Positions 1 to 9,901 of a DNA stretch of 58,616 bases are shown here, one piece after another; positions within the stretch are counted from its first letter, which is position 1, and each line of letters opens with the position of its first letter. The stretch lies in NCBI GenBank assembly GCA_039181495.1, contig JBCDCP010000002.1, forward strand, positions 1 through 58,616. Reading direction: 5' to 3'. This stretch comes from JBCDCP01 sp039181495. GTDB lineage: Bacteria > Pseudomonadota > Alphaproteobacteria > Rhizobiales > Tepidamorphaceae. Made by a program: the position numbers and the translations under genes. The notes below the pieces were generated by a model that ran no database searches, was not told the DNA's origin, and saw only the letters and a program-made list of their open reading frames with translations.

Positions 1-109
1 CGCCACGTGCGCGCACGCCATCGTTATTGGCTTCACCGGCGAGTGCCGAGAGCCGATCGGTGATTTCTTCCGAGGAAGGAAACAATGCATCTGCGATTTG
101 CTTGGTCAC
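1..109 (-). CDS. glnD: Probable GlnD, [protein-PII] uridylyltransferase (5' end only)
   Basis: Only the first 36 codons are inside the window; the gene runs off its left edge. The start is a GTG (VTKQIADALFPSSEEI...) preceded by AGGA about 5 nt upstream. The frame stays open to position 1. The 36 residues are too few for a motif-based call. The assignment rests on position: in Rhizobiales, glnD follows mutS in the same direction and a malic enzyme gene diverges from mutS, exactly as here. GlnD is the bifunctional sensor that uridylylates and deuridylylates PII proteins according to glutamine level. The family call is inference from synteny; that a coding region starts here is better supported. 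Confidence 0.55.
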   Translation of the reverse strand, partial: MTKQIADALFPSSEEITDRLSALAGEANNDGVRARG

Positions 110-157
110 ACTGTTCCTGTCTTGTTGTTGGAGCCAATCCGGATCTGGTGGGCAGCC

Positions 158-3067
158 CTACTTACCGGCGTCAGATCCCGCAGACCTAGTGAGCGCCTTG
201 AGCGCATAGAGCCGTTCAAGGGCTTCACGCGGCGTCATAGCGTCCGGATCAATCGCGGCCAAGGCCGCATGCAGTTGTCTGGCCTCTTCTGAGACCTGAA
301 CATCCTCGGCCGTCTGGGCAGCGGCCGAGAATAACGGCAAGTCGTCGGCAACTTTGCGCGGATCGGTGCCCTGATCGGCTTGCTCAAGCCTCTGCAGGAT
401 ATCACGCGCACGGTGGACAACTGCAGTTGGAAGACCAGCAAGCTTGGCAACCTGAACGCCGTAGGATCGATCGGCCGCGCCTGGGACGACTTCATGCAGG
501 AAGACGATATCGCCCTTGTACTCGCGGACGCGAAGACTGGCGTTGCGCAGCCGGGCATGGGTCTCGGCGAGCGCGGACAGTTCGTGAAAATGCGTTGCAA
601 ACAGTGACCGGCACCGATTCATCTCATGCAGGTGTTCAAGAGTCGCCCAAGCGATGGAAAGACCGTCATAGGTGGCTGTGCCACGGCCGATTTCATCGAG
701 AATGACAAAGGAGCGTTCCGTCGCCTGATTGAGGATGGCAGCGGTCTCCACCATCTCGACCATGAAGGTGGATCGGCCGCGGGCAATGTCGTCCGCCGCG
801 CCAACCCGGCTGAACAGCCTGTCCACGAGGCCAATAAGGGCCTTCCTGGCGGGCACAAAGGAGCCCATCTGCGCCAGAATGGCAATCAGTGCATTCTGTC
901 TGAGAAACGTCGACTTACCAGCCATGTTCGGGCCAGTGATCAACCAGATTCCGGCGCCATTATCACCACGCTGCCCATCACTAAGATCGCAATCGTTCGG
1001 CACGAATGTGCCAACGCCTGAAGCGGCGAGGCTCTGCTCGACGACCGGGTGGCGACCACCATCGACCACAAATGCCGCGTCGTCGGCGAGCGTTGGCCGG
1101 ACATAATCACGCTCCAACGCCAGATTCGCCAGTCCGGTCAGCACATCGAGTTCGGCCAGTGCATCACCCAATGCGGTCAATGCCATCCGCTCTTGCGCAA
1201 TCGCTTCCGAGAGTTGGGCGAAAACCTCCCGTTCGATCCGCATCGCTTCGTCGCTGGCCCGATCGATACGCGCCTGCAGATCCGCCAGCTCGGCTGTAGA
1301 GAAACGCTTCGCGTTCTGCAGCGTTTGCCGGTGAACGAAGTCGTGATCGCTTGTGGCCAACAGCGTCTCGCCCGCAGCGGCATTGACCTCGACGAAGTAC
1401 CCCAGGAACCCGTTGTGCCGAATCTTCAGCGTCTTGAAGCCTGTATCCTTGCGGTAGCGTGCCTCCAGTTCGGCGATAACCTTGCGCGAGTGATCCCGCA
1501 ATGCGCGCGCTTCATCGAGATCTTCGCGGTAGCCATCCCGGACAAAGCCGCCCTCGTTTAGATGTGGACCAGGCTCGTCGACAAGTGCTGCCTCAAGATC
1601 CGCAACAAGCTGCTGATCGGGTCGCCCAAGGGCGTCCCACAAGTCGGCAAGCCGCGGTGTTTCCTGGGTCAACAACGCAGGCTCGGTCACCAGTCCTCGC
1701 AGCAACGCAGACTGAACCAGACCGTCCCTGATGGCTGCGAGGTCGCGCGGGCCGCCACGACTCATTGCAAGCCGTGTCATGGCGCGTACAAGATCCGGCA
1801 CTGCACGCAATCCTTCAGACAGACCGTCACGCAAGGCCGTGGTCTCGGCGAGATAGCCAATCCCATCCTGTCTCAACCGGATGTCTGCAATGTCGGTCAA
1901 TGGGGCCGAGAGCCAGTCGCGAAGAAGCCGCGCGCCTGCCGCCGTTCTCGTCCGATCGATGGCCGCAAGGAGACTGCCTTGCCGGTTGCCAGACAGGGTC
2001 TGGGTCAGCTCGAGATTGGCTCGGCTGGCGGCATCGATCGCCATCGCACCGGCTCCCGTCAAAGGCACTGGTGGTTTGAGGGGTGGCGCAACGCCGCGCT
2101 GTGTTCGGTCGACATAGGTGAGCAAAGCGCCAGCGGCACCAATTTCGGCTGCTGAAAAACTACCGAAGCCATCGAGAGACGAGACCGAAAACGTCCGCTC
2201 CAGCGTTCTGCGGCCACCTTCGGGGTCGAACTGATCGCCATTCAGCGCTGTGAGATGGCCGGATTCAGGCCCCAATGTAGCCCAGTCATCGGAATCGGCC
2301 AGTGCGTGAGGGAGCAGAATCTCGGCGGGAACAATCCGAGCGATTTCACCGTTCAGACCGGCCTCTGCCACCGACTGCGTGTAGAATGCACCGGTCGACA
2401 TTTCGACCCAGGCGAGACCGAACTGCCCGCTCCCTTGAGCACTGGACCGCTCTCTGACCAGCGCCAGCAGATAGTTGCTGTCGCGGGCATCCAGCAGTTG
2501 GTCTTCGGTGATCGTCCCGGGCGTGACGACGCGCACAACATCGCGCTTGACCAGAGCTTTGCTGCCCGCACGTTTCTTCGCTTCAGCCGGGTCTTCCAGC
2601 TGTTCACAAACAGCGACCCGATAGCCTGAGGCAATCAGTTTGTAGAGATACTCCTGGGCGCGGACCACTGGCACGCCGCACATCGGAATGTCCTCGCCCT
2701 GGTGCTTTCCGCGGCGGGTCAGCGTGATGTTGAGCGCGGCACTGGCAACAACGGCATCCTCAAAGAACAGCTCGTAGAAGTCACCCATGCGATAAAACAA
2801 GAGTGCGCCAGGGTTGGCCGCCTTGATCTCAAGAAACTGCCGCATCGCGGGTGTTGCGCTTGCGGCATCACGCGGAGCTGCGATCCGACCCTCGTCAACG
2901 GTGCCGGGCGCACCGGCCAGAGGCGGCTGTTTGGATGCAGGGGCACGCCGCGGCGTTGCGCCCGCGGAAACGAGAGCTCCGGCGGCGTCGATGTCATCAG
3001 GGCCTTCCGGTTCGGCCATTTCGGCGGCGACCAGTTGGAACGATGCGGATGCTGCAGGGTCGGACAT
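158..3067 (-). CDS. mutS: DNA mismatch repair protein MutS
   Basis: MutS recognises base mismatches and small loops and starts methyl-directed repair with MutL. The 969-residue product has the N-terminal mismatch-binding domain with the FYE motif in GDFYELFFEDA (about residue 95). The connector, core and clamp domains follow, then a C-terminal ABC-type ATPase with Walker A GPNMAGKST near residue 708, Walker B-like FVILDEIGRGT and the ATHFHEL switch. It is longer than the usual 850-900 residues because about 75 Pro/Ala-rich residues precede the conserved TPAMRQFLEIK region; a shorter start is possible, but the frame is open to the ATG at 3067. It diverges from the malic enzyme gene and is followed by the probable glnD. 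Confidence 0.97.
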   Translation of the reverse strand: MSDPAASASFQLVAAEMAEPEGPDDIDAAGALVSAGATPRRAPASKQPPLAGAPGTVDEGRIAAPRDAASATPAMRQFLEIKAANPGALLFYRMGDFYELFFEDAVVASAALNITLTRRGKHQGEDIPMCGVPVVRAQEYLYKLIASGYRVAVCEQLEDPAEAKKRAGSKALVKRDVVRVVTPGTITEDQLLDARDSNYLLALVRERSSAQGSGQFGLAWVEMSTGAFYTQSVAEAGLNGEIARIVPAEILLPHALADSDDWATLGPESGHLTALNGDQFDPEGGRRTLERTFSVSSLDGFGSFSAAEIGAAGALLTYVDRTQRGVAPPLKPPVPLTGAGAMAIDAASRANLELTQTLSGNRQGSLLAAIDRTRTAAGARLLRDWLSAPLTDIADIRLRQDGIGYLAETTALRDGLSEGLRAVPDLVRAMTRLAMSRGGPRDLAAIRDGLVQSALLRGLVTEPALLTQETPRLADLWDALGRPDQQLVADLEAALVDEPGPHLNEGGFVRDGYREDLDEARALRDHSRKVIAELEARYRKDTGFKTLKIRHNGFLGYFVEVNAAAGETLLATSDHDFVHRQTLQNAKRFSTAELADLQARIDRASDEAMRIEREVFAQLSEAIAQERMALTALGDALAELDVLTGLANLALERDYVRPTLADDAAFVVDGGRHPVVEQSLAASGVGTFVPNDCDLSDGQRGDNGAGIWLITGPNMAGKSTFLRQNALIAILAQMGSFVPARKALIGLVDRLFSRVGAADDIARGRSTFMVEMVETAAILNQATERSFVILDEIGRGTATYDGLSIAWATLEHLHEMNRCRSLFATHFHELSALAETHARLRNASLRVREYKGDIVFLHEVVPGAADRSYGVQVAKLAGLPTAVVHRARDILQRLEQADQGTDPRKVADDLPLFSAAAQTAEDVQVSEEARQLHAALAAIDPDAMTPREALERLYALKALTRSAGSDAGK

Positions 3068-3275
3068 TGGCTCAACCTAGCAAAGCCGTTCGGGCACGAA
3101 TACCGCCGGTGCTTTGGTCCTAGCCAAGCTGTGGATCGCCTCGCAGCGATCCTAGACCATTTGGCCAGGGGTTAGACCCCGGTGGCGCTTGAGAGGTGCG
3201 GGAGGCTTCAATAAGCTCGCCACCAGCCAACAAAATCGGCCACAAGGCCGAGCAACAGCAAAAAGCCCTGACAAT

Positions 3276-5615
3276 ATGACCGATTCCCGAACGACGCCGT
3301 CGCGCGACAGCGGCAGCAAACCTGACGGTGCATCAACAAGCGCAGCTGCTCAGAGTGTTGCGCGCCCGCGTTTCACAGATCAAGAGGCGCTGCAGTTTCA
3401 TGCCCAGGGCAAACCCGGAAAACTTGAGATCACACCGACGAAACCGATGGCCACACAGCGTGACTTGTCGCTGGCCTACTCACCGGGCGTGGCTGTTCCT
3501 GTCCGGGCCATAGCCGAGGACCATACACGAGCCTTCGACTACACCAATCGCGGCAATCTTGTCGCGGTCATCTCCAATGGCACAGCTATTCTCGGATTGG
3601 GCAATCTCGGTGCGCTGGCTTCCAAGCCGGTGATGGAAGGCAAAGCGGTGCTGTTCAAACGGTTCGCCGATGTCGATGCCATCGATCTCGAGTTGGACAC
3701 CACCGATGTCGACGCGTTCATCAACGCCGTCCGCCCGCTCAGCCCGTCCTTTGGCGGGGTCAACCTCGAGGACATCAAGGCACCGGATTGTTTCATCATT
3801 GAGCAGCGCTTGCGTGAAGAGATGGACATTCCGGTCTTTCATGACGACCAGCATGGCACTGCGATCATTGCCGCCGCCGGTCTGATCAATGCGATCGATC
3901 TGACAGGCCGTGACATCGCAACGACGACGCTCGTGATCAATGGTGCGGGCTCGGCAGGGATCGCCTGCGCCGAACTGCTCAAGGCAATGGGCATGTCGCC
4001 CTCGAATATCACGCTGTGTGACACAAAGGGTGTCGTCTATCAGGGTCGCGAAGAGGGCATGAATCAATGGAAGTCAGCCCATGCGGTGAAAACCGAGAAG
4101 CGCACCCTCGATGAGGCGCTGGACGGGGCCGATGCGGTGTTCGGACTGTCGGTGAAGGGCGCTTTTAGCGAAGCGATGATCCGGTCGATGGCAGACCAGC
4201 CGATCATCTTCGCGATGGCCAATCCCGATCCTGAGATCACGCCCGAAGAAGTTCGCGCAATACGTGGTGACGCGATCATGGCCACCGGGCGCTCGGACTA
4301 CCCCAATCAGATCAACAACGTGCTGGGCTTTCCCTATATCTTTCGTGGGGCGCTGGATGTTCGCGCCACGACCATCAACAATGAGATGAAGGTGGCTGCT
4401 GCGCAGGCGCTGGCCGACCTTGCACGAGAAGACGTGCCGGACCAGGTCGCTGCCGCCTATGCCGGAAAACGGCCCCGCTATGGCCCTGAATACATCATTC
4501 CCGTGCCTTTCGACCCGCGGCTTCTTAGCTCGGTGCCACCAGCTGTGGCGCGCGCGGCCATGGATAGTGGTGTGGCGCTGAAGCCGGTGCTCGATCTCGC
4601 AGAGTATCAGGAGACGTTGTCAGCGCGGTTGGACCCGGTTGCCGGCACGCTACAGCGCATCTTCGCGCGGGTGCGTCGGTCGCCCAAGCGCGTTGTCTTT
4701 GCAGAAGGGGAAGAAAGCCAGGTCATTCGGGCCGCCTATGCCTTCGTCAATCAGGAGCTCGGCACAGCCATCCTGGTCGGGCGCGATGACCTCGTGCGGG
4801 AGCAGATCTCTCAGCTCGGATTGGAGCCGCGGCCCGACATCAGGATCGTGAATGCACGGCTCTCGGATCGCAACGACGATTATGCAGAATTCCTTTACTC
4901 GCGGCTTCAGCGGGACGGCTTCCTGCTTCGCGACTGTCAGCGCATGGTCAACAATGACCGCAATTACTTTGCTGCCTGCATGCTGGCGCGCGGTGATGCC
5001 GATGCCATGGTGACCGGCTCGACGCGTAACTTTGCGGTTGCCATTGGCGAGATTCGCCGGGTTATCGATACCCAACCAGGACATCGGCTGATTGGTGCCT
5101 CGATTGCCCTGTGCCGTGGGCGGACCGTGTTAATCGCTGATACGGCGATCCATGACATGCCGACCGAGATCGAACTTGCTGACATTGCCGAGGAATCAGC
5201 CGGACTGGCGCGGCAACTTGGCTATGAACCGCGCGTCGCCATGCTCGCCTACTCGACGTTTGGATACCCGCGCGGTGAGCGCTCCGAACGGGTGCGCGAG
5301 GCTGTCCGCATTCTCGATGAGCGGCGCGTGGACTTTGAATATGACGGCGAGATGGCCGCCGATGTGGCGCTGAACCGCGACTTGATGGCGTCCTATCCGT
5401 TCTGCCGTCTGACCGGGCCGGCCAATGTCCTTGTCATGCCGGCCTTCCACTCGGCCTCGATCGCCACCAAGATGCTGCAGGAGCTGGGCGGCTCCACGGT
5501 CATCGGACCCATTCTGGTCGGGTTCGATCGGTCGGTTCAGGTCGTTCAGCTTGGTGCCACCGACTCCGACATCGTCAACATGGCCGCGATCGCCGGATAC
5601 AACGTGCGCGGATGA
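3276..5615 (+). CDS. maeB: NADP-dependent malic enzyme with C-terminal phosphotransacetylase-like domain
   Basis: This enzyme oxidatively decarboxylates malate to pyruvate. From the ATG at 3276 the product is 779 residues. An N-terminal malic enzyme half (about residues 35-450) carries SLAYSPGVAVP, the catalytic-lysine segment GKAVLFKRFADVDA, the metal-site motif HDDQHGTA and the nucleotide-binding NGAGSAGIA. The C-terminal half (about 460-775) resembles phosphate acetyltransferase (FAEGEE, VTGSTRNF, MPAFHSASI). It lacks transacetylase activity in characterised homologues and is thought to bind acetyl-CoA as a regulator. The frame is also open from a TTG at 3189, but the ATG start gives the usual family N-terminus. 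Cofactor preference (NAD or NADP) cannot be read from the sequence with certainty. Confidence 0.95.
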   Translation: MTDSRTTPSRDSGSKPDGASTSAAAQSVARPRFTDQEALQFHAQGKPGKLEITPTKPMATQRDLSLAYSPGVAVPVRAIAEDHTRAFDYTNRGNLVAVISNGTAILGLGNLGALASKPVMEGKAVLFKRFADVDAIDLELDTTDVDAFINAVRPLSPSFGGVNLEDIKAPDCFIIEQRLREEMDIPVFHDDQHGTAIIAAAGLINAIDLTGRDIATTTLVINGAGSAGIACAELLKAMGMSPSNITLCDTKGVVYQGREEGMNQWKSAHAVKTEKRTLDEALDGADAVFGLSVKGAFSEAMIRSMADQPIIFAMANPDPEITPEEVRAIRGDAIMATGRSDYPNQINNVLGFPYIFRGALDVRATTINNEMKVAAAQALADLAREDVPDQVAAAYAGKRPRYGPEYIIPVPFDPRLLSSVPPAVARAAMDSGVALKPVLDLAEYQETLSARLDPVAGTLQRIFARVRRSPKRVVFAEGEESQVIRAAYAFVNQELGTAILVGRDDLVREQISQLGLEPRPDIRIVNARLSDRNDDYAEFLYSRLQRDGFLLRDCQRMVNNDRNYFAACMLARGDADAMVTGSTRNFAVAIGEIRRVIDTQPGHRLIGASIALCRGRTVLIADTAIHDMPTEIELADIAEESAGLARQLGYEPRVAMLAYSTFGYPRGERSERVREAVRILDERRVDFEYDGEMAADVALNRDLMASYPFCRLTGPANVLVMPAFHSASIATKMLQELGGSTVIGPILVGFDRSVQVVQLGATDSDIVNMAAIAGYNVRG

Positions 5616-5672
5616 GTTCCGCTCTGTGTCGGCCAATGTTGATCCGCTACCTCTAGTGACCAGATTCATTCG

Positions 5673-7211
5673 TCAGGCGGCGGCTGCGGAAGCAGCGGCC
5701 AGCGCATTGCCACGATAGGACAGAGCTTCGGCCAGATGTGGCCGGTTGATGGTTTCCGCACCCGACAAGTCAGCGAGTGTGCGCGCGACCCGCAATACGC
5801 GATGGAACCCGCGGGCGGACAACGACAATCGATCGGCTGCGTCGTGCATCAAGGCGGTCGATGGCGTATCAAGACTGGCGGCATGCTCCAGCATGCCAGT
5901 AGGCAAGGTGGCGTTGGTCGTCGATGCATCGAGGCCGAGTGCCTGGGCTCGTGCGGCCTGGACCGACCGGGCCTGCAGGACCCGTTCGCCAACAACTGCG
6001 CTGTTCTCCGGGGATGACGGCAACATCAGATCGGTTGCACTGACAGCTGGAATCTCAAGATGAATATCGATCCGATCGAGCAGTGGACCCGACAGCCGGG
6101 CCTGATAGTCGCCGGCACAACGTGGGCCACGCCTGCAACTATGCCCCGGCTCGCCGGCCATCCCGCAACGGCAGGGGTTCATTGCTGCCATGAGCTGGAA
6201 CCGTGCGGGGTAGGAAACACGATGATTGGCGCGCGCAATGACCGCCTGCCCGCTTTCAAGCGGCTGCCGAAGGGAATCCAACACCTGCGGTGAGAATTCC
6301 GGCAACTCGTCGAGAAACAGCACACCGTGATGGGCGAGAGATACCTCGCCGGGGCGCGCCCTCATACCACCACCCACCATGGACGCCATCGACGCGGAAT
6401 GGTGCGGTGCCCTAAACGGCCGGCGCGGCGACAGTCGGCCACCATCAAGATCGCCGGCAACCGACCGAACCATGCTCAACTCGAGCATTTCTGTCGGCGA
6501 CAAGGCCGGTAGAATAGAGGGCAGGCGTTGTGCAAGCATCGACTTGCCCGCACCGGGTGGACCCACCATCAGCATGTTGTGTCCACCAGCAGCTGCGATT
6601 TCCAGTGCCCGCTTGCCCGCTTCCTGGCCGCGGATATCGGCAAGATCCGGCAAACCCTGCTCAGGGTCCGCGATGGCAGGCTTCGGCGGCTCAAGCGGCT
6701 GATGGCCGGCAAAATGATTGACCAGCGTGGTCAGACTTCGCGGCGCAAGGATGTCGAGATCGGCAGCTGCCCAAGCCGCTTCGGCACCGCACGCAGCAGG
6801 GCAGATCAGGCCCAGCTCAGAGGTATTAGCGGCAATCGCTGCCGGCAGGACTCCCGAGACGGCCGAAACCTCGGCATCAAGCGCCAGTTCGCCGAGAACC
6901 AGGTAGTCTTCGACCGCATCGGCCGGGATAGCGCCAATGGCCGCCATAATCCCCAACGCTATTGGCAGGTCGTAGTGGCTGCCCTCCTTGGGGCGATCGG
7001 CGGGCGCAAGATTGACCGTGATCCGCCGGGCCGGCAGTGCCAGGCCAATGGCGGTTAGCGCAGAACGCACACGCTCGCGGCTTTCAGCAACCGCCTTGTC
7101 CGGCAGGCCGACTATGGTGAAGTTCGGTAGTCCCGGTGCGACCTGCACCTGAACATCGATATCCAAAGCTTCGATGCCCTGGAATGCGACCGTCCGCACA
7201 TGGGCGACCAT
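5673..7211 (-). CDS. comM: YifB/ComM family Mg-chelatase-like AAA+ ATPase
   Basis: The 512-residue product has an N-terminal Lon-protease-like (S5-fold) domain (residues 1-165, starting VRTVAFQGIEALDIDVQ). The AAA+ module has Walker A GPPGAGKS (217-224) and Walker B LFLDE (298-302). A Cys cluster between about 347 and 365 (PCRCG...CRRGPRC) and a C-terminal Mg-chelatase subdomain follow. ComM homologues act as hexameric helicases that promote branch migration during natural transformation; the role in non-competent species is less clear. It converges with the malic enzyme gene (57 bp between stops) and lies about 100 bp downstream of gshB on the same strand, so it may be read from the gshB transcript or its own promoter. 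Confidence 0.93.
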   Translation of the reverse strand: MVAHVRTVAFQGIEALDIDVQVQVAPGLPNFTIVGLPDKAVAESRERVRSALTAIGLALPARRITVNLAPADRPKEGSHYDLPIALGIMAAIGAIPADAVEDYLVLGELALDAEVSAVSGVLPAAIAANTSELGLICPAACGAEAAWAAADLDILAPRSLTTLVNHFAGHQPLEPPKPAIADPEQGLPDLADIRGQEAGKRALEIAAAGGHNMLMVGPPGAGKSMLAQRLPSILPALSPTEMLELSMVRSVAGDLDGGRLSPRRPFRAPHHSASMASMVGGGMRARPGEVSLAHHGVLFLDELPEFSPQVLDSLRQPLESGQAVIARANHRVSYPARFQLMAAMNPCRCGMAGEPGHSCRRGPRCAGDYQARLSGPLLDRIDIHLEIPAVSATDLMLPSSPENSAVVGERVLQARSVQAARAQALGLDASTTNATLPTGMLEHAASLDTPSTALMHDAADRLSLSARGFHRVLRVARTLADLSGAETINRPHLAEALSYRGNALAAASAAAA

Positions 7212-7311
7212 ATCCGACCCCCGCCTCGCCTGTTCATTTCACGGGGCAGCGTAGCGGATCAGATTGCAACAAACAAGAACGAAACAGGAACTATTGTATA
7301 TCTCAGGTTGA

Positions 7312-8253
7312 TTACTGCAATCTTCGGTCAATCGCGTCCCAGATCAGCGCGGCGGCGTCCGGCCCGCCCAGATTCTTCACTGCGCGGATGCCTGTTGGTG
7401 AGGTGACGTTGATCTCGGTCAGATAGCCGCCAATGACATCGATGCCGGTGAATATAAGCCCAAGCCGCTTCAGATCGGGTCCAAGCCGCTCGCAGATTTC
7501 CCGCTCACGCGGTGTGAGATCGGTCTCGGAGGCCTGAGCTCCACGCACCATGTTGGAGCGAAGGTCGTCCGGGGCAGGCACACGGTTGATTGCACCGGCG
7601 AATTCTCCGTCAATGAGCAGAATGCGCTTGTCACCGTCACGCACTTCGGCGCGGTACTGCTGTACCACCCAGGGCTCGGGAAACATGGTTTCGAACATAT
7701 CGACCAGCGAGCCGTAGTTCTGATCTTCCGGCCTGATCCGGAACACCGCTTTGCCGCCATTGCCGTAGAGTGGCTTGAGCACGATGTCGCCCATCTGTTT
7801 GCGGAACGCCGCAACATCGTCCGCATTCCTGGTAATCAAGGTTGGCGGCATGAGATCGGCATAGTCGAGCACGTAAATTTTCTCCGGCGCATTGCGAACC
7901 GCTGCCGGATCGTTGACTACGAGGGTGTCTGGATGGATCGCCTCGAGCATGTGGGTTGCGGTGATGTAATCCATATTGAATGGCGGATCCTGACGCATCA
8001 GGACCACATCAACGTCATTGAGTGAGATGGGTTGGGTCTCGCCGAGCGTGAAATGGTCCCCCTGGATATCGCGGACCTCAACCGGTTCACCCTGGGCCGT
8101 CAGGCGCCCATCTCGCAAAGCGAGAGTTGCGTGGTGGTAGTGCAGCAGCTGGTGCCCGCGGGATTGTGCTTCCAGCATAAGGGCGAAAGTCGAGTCGCCG
8201 GCGATATTGACGTTCTGGATGGGGTCCATCTGGACGGCGACGGTCAGGCTCAT
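7312..8253 (-). CDS. gshB: Glutathione synthetase
   Basis: GshB ligates gamma-glutamylcysteine and glycine with ATP, the second step of glutathione synthesis in the cytoplasm. The 313-residue ATP-grasp protein has the usual family length. Visible motifs are the N-terminal VAVQMDPIQ, MRQDPPFNMDYI, the ATP-grasp lysine segment VLKPLYGNGGKAVF, DKRILLIDGE and the C-terminal metal/ATP site EINVTSPTG. The ATG at 8253 gives a canonical N-terminus. It lies 49 nt behind yraN in the order rsmI-yraN-gshB, a common alphaproteobacterial arrangement that suggests one operon. Confidence 0.97.
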   Translation of the reverse strand: MSLTVAVQMDPIQNVNIAGDSTFALMLEAQSRGHQLLHYHHATLALRDGRLTAQGEPVEVRDIQGDHFTLGETQPISLNDVDVVLMRQDPPFNMDYITATHMLEAIHPDTLVVNDPAAVRNAPEKIYVLDYADLMPPTLITRNADDVAAFRKQMGDIVLKPLYGNGGKAVFRIRPEDQNYGSLVDMFETMFPEPWVVQQYRAEVRDGDKRILLIDGEFAGAINRVPAPDDLRSNMVRGAQASETDLTPREREICERLGPDLKRLGLIFTGIDVIGGYLTEINVTSPTGIRAVKNLGGPDAAALIWDAIDRRLQ

Positions 8254-8302
8254 GGCAGGCTCTGGTCAGGCTGGTTGTTTCGGTAGCTTCAGCGTCGATT
8301 TC

Positions 8303-8677
8303 TCACGGCGCTGCGAGGAAGGCGTTTTCTACATGGCGCGGCCACTGCCACGGCGCAACGCAAACCACGTCAAACCGGCAGACAAACCTTGAAAAGTGCG
8401 GCCTTGATGAAAGAAAGGAAGCAGCCGCTCGTGCAATACGCTGCTGCTGACGGGCAGTCAGCGCAAATGCCGCCTCATCAAGGTGAGAGCGGTACTTCAC
8501 CTCAGCAAAGACCAGCATCTGGCGGCGACGCAAGACCAGATCAATTTCACCAGCTCTCGTTCGCGCCCGGATTGCTATGGGCCAATAGAACCGCAGCAAA
8601 TAGCTTAGAATAGCGAACCATTCCGCCTGCCGCCCCTTCCGCTCCGCACGCTGTCGGGTGTCGTGCGGCATGCGCAT
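8303..8677 (-). CDS. yraN: YraN family (UPF0102) endonuclease-fold protein
   Basis: This small 124-residue protein belongs to the UPF0102/YraN family, which has a restriction-endonuclease-like fold. Family hallmarks are RARTRAGEIDLVLRRRQMLVFAEVKYR: the G-E-I-D-L and F-x-E-V-K elements form the presumed PD-(D/E)xK-type site. Its cellular function is not established. Its ATG shares one base with the rsmI stop codon (TAATG), indicating translational coupling, and it precedes gshB by 49 nt. Confidence 0.92.
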   Translation of the reverse strand: MRMPHDTRQRAERKGRQAEWFAILSYLLRFYWPIAIRARTRAGEIDLVLRRRQMLVFAEVKYRSHLDEAAFALTARQQQRIARAAASFLSSRPHFSRFVCRFDVVCVAPWQWPRHVENAFLAAP

Positions 8678-9657
8678 TATTCTTCCGACTTTGGCGCAAG
8701 TTCGAGTGCACGCTGGTAAAGCGCCCGGCGCTGCAAACCGGTCTCGTCTGCCAGCGACACCGATGCCGCCTTTACCCCAAGCTCGGCGACAGCACGGGCC
8801 AGCCTCTCAGCCAAAGCCGGATCATCAATTGAGAGTGATGGCGTATCCAGCGCTGGCGCAACCAGGATCACGCACTCGCCCTTGATCGTCCGACCCGCAA
8901 GGCATGCGGCGAGCTCTGATAGGGTTCCACGTTCAAAGGTCTCGAACCGTTTGGTGATTTCGCGCGCCAGAACGGCCGGCCTTTGAGAGCCCAAGTGCTT
9001 GGTCATTGCATCGAGCGTCGCCGTGACCCGGTTTGGTGCTTCGTAGAACACCAGGGTCGCCTGAACCTCCGCTACCGACTTCAGCTGCCTTTCACGAGCG
9101 TTGGCCTTGCTTGAAAGAAAGCCACAAAACATGAAACGATCGGTCGGCAAGCCAGCACCGACGAGAGAGGCGAGAGCCGCTGAGGGGCCCGGCACCGGCA
9201 CCACCGAGCAACCATCGGCAATCGCCGCCTCGACGAGCTTGAACCCCGGATCAGACACCAGCGGCGTTCCAGCATCCGAAATCAGAGCTATGGCGTGGCC
9301 ATCTGCCAGCTGTTTCAGCAATTCAGGTCTGCGCATCGCCGCATTATGCTCGTGATAGGCGGTCAGCGGCGTCCTGATCCGATAGTGATCGAGTAGCTTG
9401 CGTGAATGGCGTGTGTCTTCACAGGCAATGAGATCGGCGCCAGCTAGGGTCTGCAACGCACGGATCGTGATATCGGCAAGGTTTCCTATCGGTGTCGCAA
9501 CAACATTGAGCCCGGCCGGCAGCCGCTGGGCCACCATCGTGACACCGTCAACGGAAAAGGACGGGCCGTTCTCGTGCTGGTTGTCCACGGTTCCCGAAGC
9601 CGAGTCGGGGCGCGATGCGGTCTGCCCGTCAGAAGTTGCTGAGTCCGCCTTTTTCAT
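8677..9657 (-). CDS. rsmI: 16S rRNA (cytidine(1402)-2'-O)-methyltransferase
   Basis: RsmI methylates the 2'-O of C1402 in the decoding centre of 16S rRNA using SAM. It belongs to the tetrapyrrole-methylase fold family. Visible signatures are NVVATPIGNLADITIRAL, the CEDTRHS segment, LISDAGTPLVSDPGF and VVPVPGPSAALASLVGAG. A 40-residue variable N-terminus precedes the conserved domain. I place the start at the ATG at 9657; a TTG two codons upstream is also in frame. The gene heads rsmI-yraN-gshB, divergent from the LpoA-like gene 244 bp away, a pairing conserved in proteobacteria. Confidence 0.95.
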   Translation of the reverse strand: MKKADSATSDGQTASRPDSASGTVDNQHENGPSFSVDGVTMVAQRLPAGLNVVATPIGNLADITIRALQTLAGADLIACEDTRHSRKLLDHYRIRTPLTAYHEHNAAMRRPELLKQLADGHAIALISDAGTPLVSDPGFKLVEAAIADGCSVVPVPGPSAALASLVGAGLPTDRFMFCGFLSSKANARERQLKSVAEVQATLVFYEAPNRVTATLDAMTKHLGSQRPAVLAREITKRFETFERGTLSELAACLAGRTIKGECVILVAPALDTPSLSIDDPALAERLARAVAELGVKAASVSLADETGLQRRALYQRALELAPKSEE

Positions 9658-9901
9658 AGGCAAGTCCAGTCTCCCGAAATCGGATCTGTGTCATTTACCA
9701 TGTTTCCAACATGTCCCTAGGGTGCAGACAGCCGAGGTTTTATTATCGTTAACAGGCTTTCAACCTGCCACGACAGGCTTTAGACCGTCGACAGCCGCAG
9801 AATTCAGGGGCGGGCACCGTTGGCAGGCAGCGCTGCCAGGGCTTGGAATTACACGCCGATTCAGAGGATTCGGGCTGTCGGGACGACATATCATCAAGGC
9901 A

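Noticed and set aside
3168..3251. GGGGT-TAG-ACCCC (3168-3180) and TCGGCC-ACAA-GGCCGA (3236-3251) hairpins before the malic enzyme gene
   Set aside because: They are short stems, common in GC-rich leaders, with no T-run and no family match; not enough to call a riboswitch or terminator.
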